Both the position numbers and the translations under genes were made by a program. Below the pieces are notes generated by a model, which was not told the origin of the DNA, did not search any database, and saw only the letters and a program-made list of their open reading frames with translations. Source: Lachnospiraceae bacterium (lineage in GTDB: Bacteria; Bacillota; Clostridia; Lachnospirales; Lachnospiraceae). From it: DNA of 64,000 nt. Below, one piece after another: positions 1-8,961 of the stretch. Positions within the stretch are counted from its first letter, which is position 1. Each line of letters opens with the position of its first letter. The stretch is from positions 62,001-126,000 of the forward strand of contig CABJAV010000008.1 of the NCBI GenBank assembly GCA_902363675.1, read 5' to 3'.

Positions 1-2
1 AA

Positions 3-251
3 TCCGGCAGGAGCAACAGCGAGATTGCCTACTGGCTGAGCAGAGCCTATTCCGGTGAGATCGAGACACTGAATCTGGAGACCGGCGATATTGCCGATTA
101 CCGTACCACGGCACAGGGCATAGAGCTGGAAGTCATGGATGCAGAGGAAAAGCGTCTGGCTATGCTATATTTCCGCTGGGATGAGGTTGCACCTTTGCTG
201 CGCGGGATGTATGCCCGTCAGCAGGACGGTTTTGGACAGGAACAGCCCTAA
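3..251 (+). pseudogene. Upstream part of the element A methylase/helicase, ended by an in-frame TAA
   Basis: The frame is open from the left edge and ends at TAA 249-251. The same frame then continues without another stop into the large protein annotated next. The first possible downstream start is GTG at 288, and no ribosome binding site is visible in front of it. From memory, Tn1549-type relatives have one continuous protein across this point, so the stop most likely interrupts a single larger gene that begins outside the window. Genuine separate translation of the downstream part cannot be excluded. Confidence 0.55.
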
Positions 252-287
252 CCGTCTGCCGAATCCCCGGCCTTCCATTCCGAGACC

Positions 288-3200
288 GTGGCCGTCTATC
301 CAGGAGACAAGAACAATCTGCCTTATGATGTGGTGGTGGAACGACTGCATATCGAGGAGCCGGAGCCGCCAGCCCCTGTGACTGAGCCGGAGAAAACCTT
401 TGAGGAAGTGCTGGACGAACACTCGGTTTCCATTCAGGTCAATGGCCAGTGGCAGACCTTCCCCAATGCCAAAGCTGCCGAGGAAGCCTCCTATGAGGAA
501 TACAAGGCCAACCTGCGCCGCAATGCAAAAAACTTTCGCATTACCGATGAGCATTTGGGTGAAGGCGGTCCGAAAGCCAAGTTCCAGGCAAATATCAATG
601 CGATTCGTTTGCTGAAAGAGCTGGAAGTTGCCGGACAGCAGGCAAGCCCCGAACAGCAGGAGGTTCTTTCTCGATATGTGGGCTGGGGCGGTCTCTCTGA
701 TGCTTTTGACCCGGAGAAACCGGCATGGGCTTTAGAGTATGCCCAGCTAAAAGAACTGCTGACCCCGGAGGAATATGCCGCCGCCAGAAGCTCTACCCTC
801 AATGCCCATTACACCAGCCCTACGGTCATTCAGGCCATCTATGAAGCGGTGGAACGTATGGGATTTGAGACCGGAAATATTCTGGAGCCGTCTATGGGTG
901 TGGGCAATTTCTTTGGTATGCTGCCGGAGAAAATGCGAAACAGCCATTTGTACGGCGTGGAGCTGGACCCGGTTTCCGGGCACATCGCAAAGCAGCTCTA
1001 TCCCAAGGCGGACATCACAGTAGGCGGCTTTGAGACCACAGACAGGCGTGACTTCTTTGACCTTGCCATCGGCAATGTGCCGTTCGGTCAGTATCAGGTC
1101 AACGACAAAGCCTACAACAAGCTGAATTTCAGTATTCATAACTATTTTTTTGCCAAAGCACTGGATCAGGTGCGTCCCGGCGGTGTGGTAGCTTTTGTGA
1201 CCTCTCGATATACCATGGACGCCAAGGATTCCACCGTGCGCCGCTATCTTGCCCAGCGTGCTGAGCTGCTGGGAGCTATCCGTCTACCTAATGACGCGTT
1301 CAAAAAGAATGCCGGTGCCGAGGTGGTATCGGACATCATCTTCCTCCAAAAGCGGGACCGCCCTCTGGACATCGTGCCGGAATGGACTCAGACCGGACAG
1401 ACGGAGGACGGGTTTGCCATCAACCGGTATTTTATCGACCACCCGGAAATGGTGCTGGGCAGACAGGAGCCGGTAAGCACCGCTCATGGTATGGACTACA
1501 CCGTGAATCCCATTGAGGGGCTGGAGCTTTCCGACCAGCTGCATGATGCTGTGAAGTACATTCATGGGACTTATCAGGAGGCAGAGCTGCCGGAGCTGGG
1601 CGAAGGCGAAGCTATTGACACCTCCATTCCTGCCGACCCCAATGTGAAGAACTATTCCTATGCCATTGTAGACGGGCAGGTGTACTACCGGGAAAACAGC
1701 CGTATGGTGCGCCCTGACCTCAACGCCACCGCCGAAGTCCGTGTAAAAGGTCTTGTGGAACTGCGTGATTGTGTGCAGGAACTGATCGACCTTCAGATGG
1801 ATGCAGCGGTTCCGGACAGCACCATTCGGGAGAAGCAGGCGAAACTGAACAGCCTCTATGACAGCTTTTCTTCCAAATACGGTCTCATCAATGACCGTGC
1901 AAACCGTCTGGCCTATGCAGACGATTCTTCCTATTACCTGCTCTGTGCGCTGGAAGTCATCGACGAGGACGGGAAACTGGAACGTAAGGCAGATATGTTC
2001 ACCAAGCGGACCATCAAGCCCCATCAGGCGGTGGCTGTGGTGGATACGGCAAGTGAAGCACTGGCGGTGTCCATCTCGGAAAAAGCCTGCGTGGATATGG
2101 ACTATATGAGCCAGCTTACCGGAAAAACAAAAGAAGAACTGGCCGGAGAGCTGCAAGGCGTGATCTTCCGTGTACCGGGACAGTTGGAGCAGGACGGAAC
2201 GCCCCATTATGTGACTGCTGATGAATACCTCTCTGGCAATGTACGCCGAAAACTGCGTCAGGCGCAGCGGGCGGCACAGCAGGACCCGGTTTATGCAGTC
2301 AATGTGGAAGCTCTTACTGCCGCGCAGCCCAAAGACTTGGATGCGTCGGAGATCGAGGTGCGTCTGGGCGCTACATGGATTGACAAGGAATATATCCAGC
2401 AGTTTATGTATGAGACCTTTAATACCCCGTTTTATCTCCAGCGCAGTATAGGGGTCAACTATTCGTCCTTTACCGCTGAATGGCAGATCAAGGGGAAATC
2501 TTCCGTATCCTACAACGATGTGGCAGCTTATACCACCTATGGGACCAGTCGTGCCAATGCCTATAAGATTTTGGAGGACAGCCTGAACCTGCGAGATGTC
2601 CGTATCTATGACACCATAGAGGACGCAGACGGAAAAGAGCGCCGCGTGCTGAACGCCAAGGAGACCACCCTGGCGGCTCAAAAACAGCAGGCGATCCGGG
2701 AAGCCTTTAGGGACTGGATCTGGAGAGACCCGGAACGCCGCCAGACTTTGGTGCGCCAGTACAACGAAGAAATGAACTCTACCCGTCCCCGTGAGTATGA
2801 TGGCAGTCATATCACTTTTGGAGGGATGAACCCGGCCATTACCCTGCGGGAACACCAGAAAAGCGCCATCGCCCATGTGCTGTATGGAGGAAATACCCTG
2901 TTGGCACACGAAGTAGGCGCAGGTAAAACCTTTGAGATGGTGGCCGCTGCGATGGAAGCCAAACGCCTGGGCTTGTGCCAGAAATCTCTCTTTGTGGTTC
3001 CAAACCATCTGACCGAGCAGTGGGCGTCGGAGTTTCTGCGTCTCTATCCTTCCGCCAATATCTTAGTCACCACAAAAAAGGACTTTGAGACCCATAACCG
3101 AAAGAAGTTCTGCGCTCGTATTGCGACGGGTGATTATGATGCCATCATCATGGGACACAGCCAGTTTGAGCGTATCCCCATCAGCCGGGAGCGTCAGGAA

Positions 3201-5444
3201 CGGCTTCTCTATGAACAGATCGACGAGATCACTGAGGGGATTGCAGAGGTACAGGCCAGTGGCGGCGAGCGTTTTACCGTCAAGCAGCTGGAGCGTACCA
3301 GAAAGTCTCTGGAAGCCAGACTGGAAAAGCTGCAAGCCGAGGGGCGAAAAGACGATGTGGTAACCTTTGAGCAGCTGGGTGTAGACCGATTGTTCGTAGA
3401 CGAGGCTCACAACTACAAGAACCTGTTTTTATATACAAAAATGCGGAATGTGGCAGGTTTATCCACATCGGACGCGCAGAAATCCTCCGATATGTTTGCC
3501 AAGTGCCGCTATATGGATGAGATCACCGGAAACCGTGGCGTGATTTTTGCCACCGGCACCCCGGTCAGCAACTCCATGACCGAGCTTTACACCATGCAGC
3601 GTTATCTTCAGTATGAACGTCTGCAAGAACTGAACATGACCCACTTCGACTGTTGGGCTTCCCGATTTGGAGAGACCGTCACAGCATTGGAGCTTGCCCC
3701 CGAAGGCACCGGCTACCGGGCAAGAACGAGGTTTTCCAAGTTCTTTAACCTGCCAGAGCTGATGAACCTGTTCAAAGAAGTGGCGGACATCAAGACTGCC
3801 GACCAACTGAACCTGCCCACCCCGGAGGTGGAATACCACAACATCGTGGCGCAGCCTACCGAACATCAGCAGGAAATGGTCAAGGCTCTTTCGGAACGGG
3901 CATCGCTGGTACACAGCGGAACCGTTGACCCATCCCAGGACAATATGCTCAAGATTACCTCGGATGGCCGTAAGCTGGGCCTGGACCAGAGAATCGTCAA
4001 CCAGATGCTGCCGGATGAACCTGGCACAAAGGTCAATCAGTGCGTGGACAACATCATGCAGATCTGGCGGGATGGCAAAGCTGACAAGCTGACCCAGCTG
4101 GTGTTCTGCGACATTTCTACACCGCAGGCAAAAGCTCCTGCAAGCAAGGCGGCGAAAACGCTGGATAATCCACTGCTTCACGCATTGGAAGGCGCTGTGC
4201 CTCTGCCGGAGCAGGAACCGGTCTTTACGGTATATGACGATATTCGTCAGAAACTCATTGCTCAGGGAATGCCTGCCGAGCAGATCGCCTTTATCCACGA
4301 AGCCAACACAGAGGTACGGAAAAAGGAACTGTTCTCCAAGGTCCGCACCGGGCAGGTGCGTGTCCTATTAGGCAGCACTGCCAAGATGGGCGCTGGCACC
4401 AATGTGCAGGATCGCCTTGTGGCGCTGCATGATTTGGACTGCCCGTGGCGTCCGGGAGACCTTGCCCAGCGCAAGGGACGTATCGAGCGCCAAGGCAACC
4501 AGAACCCTCTTGTCCATGTGTACCGCTATGTGACCGAAGGAACCTTTGACGCATACCTCTGGCAGACGGTGGAGAATAAACAAAAATTCATCAGCCAGAT
4601 CATGACCAGCAAAAGTCCGGTTCGCTCCTGCGATGATGTGGATGAAACAGCCCTCAGTTTTGCCGAGATCAAGGCTTTGTGTGCCGGAGATCCCCGCATC
4701 AAGGAGCGTATGGATTTGGATGTGGAGGTTGCCAAGCTGAAGCTGATGAAAGCCGACCATCAGAGCAAGCAGTACCGTCTGGAGGACCAGCTGCTCAAAT
4801 ACTTCCCCCAGGAAATCGAAACCAACAAGGGGTATATTCAGGGCTTTGAAGCCGATTTAGAAACACTGGCTGCCCACCCACACCCGGCAGATGGCTTTGC
4901 CGGTATGGAGATCCGGGGCGATGTGCTGACCGACAAAGAAAACGCCGGTGCAGCCCTGCTGGATGCCTGCAAGGAGGTCAAAACCTCCGATCCGGTGCAG
5001 ATTGGCAGTTACCGTGGATTCACTATGTCGGTGGAATTTCAAGCGTGGAAACAGGAATATACGCTCCTGCTGAAAGGACAAATGACCCATCGGGCGACCC
5101 TCGGTACAGACCCGCGCGGAAATCTTACCCGTATCGACAACGCACTGGCGCAGATGCCCCAGCGTCTGGAGGCGGTCAAAAACCAGCTGGAGAACCTTTA
5201 CCAGCAGCAGGCCGCAGCCAAGGAGGAAGTAGGAAAGCCGTTCCCCTTTGAGGACGATCTGCGGGTCAAGTCCGCCCGTCTGGTGGAACTGGACACCTTG
5301 CTGAACATTGACGGCAAGGGTCACGCCCAGCCTGAAACCGTGGTTGCCAAGAGTGCGCGGCCCTCGGTGCTGGACAGTCTGAAACGCCCTGTGCCGCCCC
5401 GCAGCCCTGAAAAGAAACCAAAACAACACGAGGAGGTACGATAA
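288..5444 (+). CDS. Conjugative-element DNA methylase / SNF2-type helicase (large)
   Basis: This 1718-residue segment combines an N6-adenine methyltransferase-like half with a superfamily 2 helicase half. It shows a SAM-binding motif EPSMGVGNFFG near residue 200, a degenerate catalytic motif NVPFG near 265, Walker A GAGKT near 876, DEAH near 1038, and the helicase motif QRKGRIERQGN near 1391. Proteins of this type are backbone genes of Tn1549-like elements and are thought to protect or process element DNA during transfer. The GTG start is only the first available one after the TAA at 249. The 3' end is 1 bp from the next gene, so the two are probably co-transcribed. Confidence 0.85.
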   Translation: MAVYPGDKNNLPYDVVVERLHIEEPEPPAPVTEPEKTFEEVLDEHSVSIQVNGQWQTFPNAKAAEEASYEEYKANLRRNAKNFRITDEHLGEGGPKAKFQANINAIRLLKELEVAGQQASPEQQEVLSRYVGWGGLSDAFDPEKPAWALEYAQLKELLTPEEYAAARSSTLNAHYTSPTVIQAIYEAVERMGFETGNILEPSMGVGNFFGMLPEKMRNSHLYGVELDPVSGHIAKQLYPKADITVGGFETTDRRDFFDLAIGNVPFGQYQVNDKAYNKLNFSIHNYFFAKALDQVRPGGVVAFVTSRYTMDAKDSTVRRYLAQRAELLGAIRLPNDAFKKNAGAEVVSDIIFLQKRDRPLDIVPEWTQTGQTEDGFAINRYFIDHPEMVLGRQEPVSTAHGMDYTVNPIEGLELSDQLHDAVKYIHGTYQEAELPELGEGEAIDTSIPADPNVKNYSYAIVDGQVYYRENSRMVRPDLNATAEVRVKGLVELRDCVQELIDLQMDAAVPDSTIREKQAKLNSLYDSFSSKYGLINDRANRLAYADDSSYYLLCALEVIDEDGKLERKADMFTKRTIKPHQAVAVVDTASEALAVSISEKACVDMDYMSQLTGKTKEELAGELQGVIFRVPGQLEQDGTPHYVTADEYLSGNVRRKLRQAQRAAQQDPVYAVNVEALTAAQPKDLDASEIEVRLGATWIDKEYIQQFMYETFNTPFYLQRSIGVNYSSFTAEWQIKGKSSVSYNDVAAYTTYGTSRANAYKILEDSLNLRDVRIYDTIEDADGKERRVLNAKETTLAAQKQQAIREAFRDWIWRDPERRQTLVRQYNEEMNSTRPREYDGSHITFGGMNPAITLREHQKSAIAHVLYGGNTLLAHEVGAGKTFEMVAAAMEAKRLGLCQKSLFVVPNHLTEQWASEFLRLYPSANILVTTKKDFETHNRKKFCARIATGDYDAIIMGHSQFERIPISRERQERLLYEQIDEITEGIAEVQASGGERFTVKQLERTRKSLEARLEKLQAEGRKDDVVTFEQLGVDRLFVDEAHNYKNLFLYTKMRNVAGLSTSDAQKSSDMFAKCRYMDEITGNRGVIFATGTPVSNSMTELYTMQRYLQYERLQELNMTHFDCWASRFGETVTALELAPEGTGYRARTRFSKFFNLPELMNLFKEVADIKTADQLNLPTPEVEYHNIVAQPTEHQQEMVKALSERASLVHSGTVDPSQDNMLKITSDGRKLGLDQRIVNQMLPDEPGTKVNQCVDNIMQIWRDGKADKLTQLVFCDISTPQAKAPASKAAKTLDNPLLHALEGAVPLPEQEPVFTVYDDIRQKLIAQGMPAEQIAFIHEANTEVRKKELFSKVRTGQVRVLLGSTAKMGAGTNVQDRLVALHDLDCPWRPGDLAQRKGRIERQGNQNPLVHVYRYVTEGTFDAYLWQTVENKQKFISQIMTSKSPVRSCDDVDETALSFAEIKALCAGDPRIKERMDLDVEVAKLKLMKADHQSKQYRLEDQLLKYFPQEIETNKGYIQGFEADLETLAAHPHPADGFAGMEIRGDVLTDKENAGAALLDACKEVKTSDPVQIGSYRGFTMSVEFQAWKQEYTLLLKGQMTHRATLGTDPRGNLTRIDNALAQMPQRLEAVKNQLENLYQQQAAAKEEVGKPFPFEDDLRVKSARLVELDTLLNIDGKGHAQPETVVAKSARPSVLDSLKRPVPPRSPEKKPKQHEEVR

Positions 5445-5445
5445 C

Positions 5446-6252
5446 ATGAAACCCAATGATCTGAATACGGCTCTCTATGAAAAGATGGCCGCTGAACAGG
5501 ACAACTACCGGGACTGGCTGAAAAGCCAGCCCCCGGAAGAAGTCTTAAACCATGCCTATGAGTACACCATCCGCGAGGACATCGTGATGGCAATGGAGGA
5601 ACTGGAGTTGACCGACACCCAGGCTCAGGCACTTTTGGAATCTCCCTCTCCATTGACGGATGTGTACCGCTATTTTGAAAAGCTGGAGACCGGCTATATG
5701 GGTGTGATCCGGGACAGCATTGAAAGCCGTGCCGACGATGTGTGCAGAGCCAAAGAGGAACTGCGAACAACACCGGTCTATCCATATTCTGCTGCCTATG
5801 CGTCCGAGCATGGGGAAATGGCACAGTACAACCTCTCATATCAGGCGAACAGCGCCTGCAAAGAAGCCATTGAGCAGACCATCAGCGCCCACTATGCAGA
5901 GAATCGGCTGGATACGGAGGCTGCGGTCAAAGATGTGCTGGAAAAGTTCGGGACGGAACGGGTACAGTTTATTCTTGCCAACACCATCCAGCACAAGAAC
6001 CATGACGGGCGTATCTCTCAGGACAATAAAGCATGGGCAAAAAGCATTCCTACGCTGGAGGACAGCGGCGCTTCCCGCCACTGTGCCTATCTGGTGGTAG
6101 ATCAGGTCAATCCCGGTTTGACCGACCTGTTCACCAGACAGTTCCGAAAAGTCGCTCAAGAACAGCAGAAAAGCTCTGTCCTGCAAAAGCTCAAGCAGGA
6201 ACCGCCTGCCCGCAAGCCTGCCACCCCGAAAAAACGGGAGCCGGAGCGATAA
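5446..6252 (+). CDS. DUF3849/DUF3848-type conjugative-element protein
   Basis: The product has 268 residues, is soluble and rich in charged residues, and ends in a basic Lys/Arg/Pro tail. The first part (LYEKMAAEQDNYRDWL) and the middle part (AYASEHGEMAQYNLSYQAN) resemble the DUF3848 and DUF3849 domains that sit together in this element family. The start ATG has a strong AGGAGG 9 bases upstream. The gene follows the helicase by 1 bp and precedes mobC by 2 bp, so it belongs to the transfer operon. Its biochemical role is unknown. Confidence 0.75.
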   Translation: MKPNDLNTALYEKMAAEQDNYRDWLKSQPPEEVLNHAYEYTIREDIVMAMEELELTDTQAQALLESPSPLTDVYRYFEKLETGYMGVIRDSIESRADDVCRAKEELRTTPVYPYSAAYASEHGEMAQYNLSYQANSACKEAIEQTISAHYAENRLDTEAAVKDVLEKFGTERVQFILANTIQHKNHDGRISQDNKAWAKSIPTLEDSGASRHCAYLVVDQVNPGLTDLFTRQFRKVAQEQQKSSVLQKLKQEPPARKPATPKKREPER

Positions 6253-6254
6253 TC

Positions 6255-6593
6255 ATGGCAAAGCGCAAGCGGGATGTGCCGGTTTTGTTTTGGGTGTCCG
6301 CAGAAGAACTGGAACTGATCCATCAAAAGATGCGGCAATACGGGACAGAGAATTTGAGCGCTTATCTGCGGAAAATGGCGCTGGATGGTTATGTGGTCAA
6401 GCTGGAACTGCCGGAGCTGAAGGAGTTGGTCTCCCTGATGCGCCGAAGTAGCAACAACTTGAATCAGCTGACCCGTAAAGTGCATGAGACCGGACGGGTT
6501 TATAATGCTGACTTGGAGGATATATCCCAGCGGCAGGAACAACTGTGGGAGGGTGTGAAGGAAATCCTTACCCAACTCTCCAAACTTTCATAA
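6255..6593 (+). CDS. mobC: Mobilization protein MobC, relaxosome accessory
   Basis: This is a 112-residue basic protein with a ribbon-helix-helix-like N terminus and a C-terminal helical region carrying the typical RRSSNNLNQLTRKVHETG segment of MobC proteins. MobC proteins bind near oriT and help the relaxase open the DNA. The open frame extends upstream inside the previous gene, but ATG 6255, placed 2 bp after that gene's stop, gives the expected family length. The relaxase it should serve lies 2.4 kb downstream, beyond an inverted cargo gene. Element B has no mobC. Confidence 0.85.
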   Translation: MAKRKRDVPVLFWVSAEELELIHQKMRQYGTENLSAYLRKMALDGYVVKLELPELKELVSLMRRSSNNLNQLTRKVHETGRVYNADLEDISQRQEQLWEGVKEILTQLSKLS

Positions 6594-6613
6594 CAGGGAT
6601 AGATACTCCATTT

Positions 6614-6665
6614 GCGGAGGGAGGAACGGCGTTTCTTCGCCGCACCTTCCTCCGCTTTTTCTTTT
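6614..6665 (+). terminator. Rho-independent terminator after mobC
   Basis: A GC-rich hairpin pairs GCGGAGG (6614) with CCTCCGC, with an inner GGCG/CGCC pair, and is followed directly by a T-rich run. It closes the helicase-DUF3849-mobC transcription unit. Confidence 0.75.
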
Positions 6666-6744
6666 TGTCTGTATCCTTGTCTTTTGTCTGTCCGTACCGG
6701 ATAATATGAGTAGAATAAGAAGCGTAGCAAAGGAGTGAAAACAG

Positions 6745-7047
6745 ATGCTGACCTTTGAAAAGGTGCTGGAGATTTTTACGGATTACCTGACCGCAGACGA
6801 GACCATAGAAGTTTATATCAGCCGCCATGGATGTGTAAGAGTTGAATTTGACCAAGATTTTCACTATTGCTCTGGCGAGGTGTGCCATACTCCCAAGGAA
6901 CTGTTCGACCTCTTAGCCGATGATTACCGGACTTATCTGGAGATTGAACTGACCAAAGGAAAACGGGAAGTGACGGAAGATGATGAGAGAGAAGCGGATG
7001 CCCTGTGCAAACGGCATCTGGAGCGTTGGAAGGAGGAACAGGAATGA
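6745..7047 (+). CDS. Small acidic conjugative-element protein, unknown function
   Basis: The product has 100 residues, is acidic, and has no membrane segment. The start has GGAG 9 bases upstream. The stop overlaps the ATG of the next gene (ATGA), which indicates translational coupling with the CD1845-like membrane protein. A shortened homologue sits at the same place in element B (28370-28531) and lacks 47 codons of this gene. I do not recognise a defined domain. Confidence 0.65.
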   Translation: MLTFEKVLEIFTDYLTADETIEVYISRHGCVRVEFDQDFHYCSGEVCHTPKELFDLLADDYRTYLEIELTKGKREVTEDDEREADALCKRHLERWKEEQE

Positions 7048-7343
7048 AGATTTTGAAATGTCTGCTGATGATCGTAACTGCACCGGTCGTTTTGGTGTTG
7101 ACGCTTTTTGTCTGGCTCTGCACGGGGCTGATCTACATATCCGGTCTGGTGCTTGGTCTACTAAGCACGATAATTGCTCTGCTTGGTGTGGCTGTGCTGA
7201 TTACCTATTCCCCGCAGAATGGTGTGATTTTGCTGGTTATGGCATTTTTGATTAGCCCGATGGGGCTGCCGCTGGCTGCGATCTGGCTGCTGGGCAAGGT
7301 ACAGAGTTTGAAATTTGCAATCCAGGATTGGGTGTATGGGTAA
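7044..7343 (+). CDS. CD1845-like small membrane protein
   Basis: The protein has 99 residues and is mostly hydrophobic, with about three predicted membrane segments: residues 4-30, a second at about 33-55, and a third at about 58-83. It resembles the CD1845 family found in clostridial conjugative elements. I chose ATG 7044 because it overlaps the upstream stop and gives a hydrophobic N terminus. The element B copy (28528-28827) is nearly identical in protein sequence. The precise role is unknown. Confidence 0.7.
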   Translation: MKILKCLLMIVTAPVVLVLTLFVWLCTGLIYISGLVLGLLSTIIALLGVAVLITYSPQNGVILLVMAFLISPMGLPLAAIWLLGKVQSLKFAIQDWVYG

Positions 7344-7416
7344 ATGATGTGAATATAATTTAGAATGAAAAGTAGCAGGACAATGGGAGATGAGACCCAA
7401 TGCCCTGCTTCTCTGT

Positions 7417-8835
7417 TTATTCGGAACGAACTGTAATATATTTTTGTTTTCGACTGTTTGGCTTATCTGGAATAGTCATTTTAAGCTGGCCACTTGCCAG
7501 TAGAGGATTCAAATATTTTCTTGTAAAATAAGTGAGATTTCGATAACCAATAAACGAGCAAATTTCTTGTTTGCTTTTTTCTGTTATACAAAAATCCAAG
7601 ACTGCGTGTAGGATGTCCTGTGATTTATCTTGATCACTAACTTGGTCACAATCTTGGTCACTGACTAAGTCTTTCTGACTAAGATGGTAATTCACATTTT
7701 TCAAAATAACTCTGAAATCTGTCGCTGTTGAGGAAAATTCAGGCTTATATGCCGCTGTGTATCCAGGCAGCTTTTCGGTTTCACTGACGATTTTGCGCAG
7801 GCCACTTCCACGGCGTTCCATGTACTTCATGCGGTGGAACAGGTCAGCAATCACAGGGTTTCGTCGCATGGAACGGATACTGTAAATATCATATTCCTGA
7901 ATTGATCCGCCGCCAAACATACCGCCCGGAGATGTGATTTCCACCCGATCATCAAACATATCAATATGGATTTCGCTGCCAAGCACAATATAATCACGAT
8001 GGATAAGCGCATTGACAAGAGCCTCTGTCACAGCTCGTTCAGCATAATCCGGCTTGTCTACCCGATACTGTGCCTCTTTGACAAAACGGACTTTGGAATT
8101 ATTGCGAATAAATTCACTGCCGCTTTTCAGTAGATAAATCAGATTCCCTTCGTATTCTTTATCGTCCAATGCATCATCAAAGATAGAGCCTTTTTCCAAG
8201 CCATTCCACCGGGTACAGAACATACGGGAGTTATAAACTGTGTGCTGATCAGTCATGAGCTTTCCGGCATTGGTCAAGACCCCATTTTTGTCAGCCAAAC
8301 CGAAGGAGACATAATCGGATGGCTCAAAGCGGAGACCAGTCCGTTCCAGATAGGTTGCTTCCAGAAGTGTAAAGCTGTAATCCTTTTTTACCGCATCTGT
8401 TGTTAGGGTATCAAAGGACTGATTGGTTCCCTTTAAGATCAGTTCATTCACAATGTAATCCGGGGCAATTACGCTTTCATTTCCGACACGGATATATGCC
8501 TCCATCACGCCGTCTGCCTTGTAATAATATGGGGTGCTACGGCCGGGAGAAACCTCCAGAGCTAATAGATTTTTACCATCTTCCTGTAATGGTTTTAAGA
8601 TAAACTGAGGTAATGGTGTGATTCGTTCTTTAATTAAGCGGCTGATCGCCTCAGCATCCTTTTGAACATCGGACAAGCCGATAGGTTTCCGGTCATCAGA
8701 GATTCCGAAAAACAGAGTGCCGCCGATTCCATTGGAAAAGGCACTGACACTTTTTAACCAGCTTTTGGGCTTTTTTATTTCGAGAGCAACTTTGAAATCA
8801 CATTCTGTTGCTTCAGCAATGAGCTGTTCTATCAT
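7417..8835 (-). CDS. AlbA_2 / Schlafen-like divergent ATPase with winged-helix C terminus
   Basis: This 472-residue protein lies opposite to the element backbone. Residues about 10-125 form an AlbA_2 domain (GGTLFFGISDD). Residues about 270-350 contain a GHKL-type nucleotide-binding region with EALVNALIHRDY near 275 and RRGSGLRKI near 343. The last 60 residues look like a winged helix. A Gln/Asp-rich linker (VSDQDCDQVSDQD) precedes it. The start has a good GGAGGG ribosome binding site. Such proteins are annotated as transcriptional regulators or ATP-binding proteins and are often found in defence or mobile contexts. A scar of the same gene lies in element B at 28835-28882. Confidence 0.75.
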   Translation of the reverse strand: MIEQLIAEATECDFKVALEIKKPKSWLKSVSAFSNGIGGTLFFGISDDRKPIGLSDVQKDAEAISRLIKERITPLPQFILKPLQEDGKNLLALEVSPGRSTPYYYKADGVMEAYIRVGNESVIAPDYIVNELILKGTNQSFDTLTTDAVKKDYSFTLLEATYLERTGLRFEPSDYVSFGLADKNGVLTNAGKLMTDQHTVYNSRMFCTRWNGLEKGSIFDDALDDKEYEGNLIYLLKSGSEFIRNNSKVRFVKEAQYRVDKPDYAERAVTEALVNALIHRDYIVLGSEIHIDMFDDRVEITSPGGMFGGGSIQEYDIYSIRSMRRNPVIADLFHRMKYMERRGSGLRKIVSETEKLPGYTAAYKPEFSSTATDFRVILKNVNYHLSQKDLVSDQDCDQVSDQDKSQDILHAVLDFCITEKSKQEICSFIGYRNLTYFTRKYLNPLLASGQLKMTIPDKPNSRKQKYITVRSE

Positions 8836-8961
8836 AGAAATCCCTCCTTTGAGGTTGTAGAAAGTTCTTTTTTATTATACCCAGCGGAGAAAGTTATTGC
8901 AACGATAGAAGCAAAGAGTTCAGCGAAAACAAAAATATTTATGAGAGGAGGGCCTTCTATT

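Noticed and set aside
1284..3008. A 574-codon minus-strand frame inside the methylase/helicase gene.
   Set aside because: It is antisense to a clearly coding gene with helicase and methylase motifs, and its sequence has no recognisable domain.
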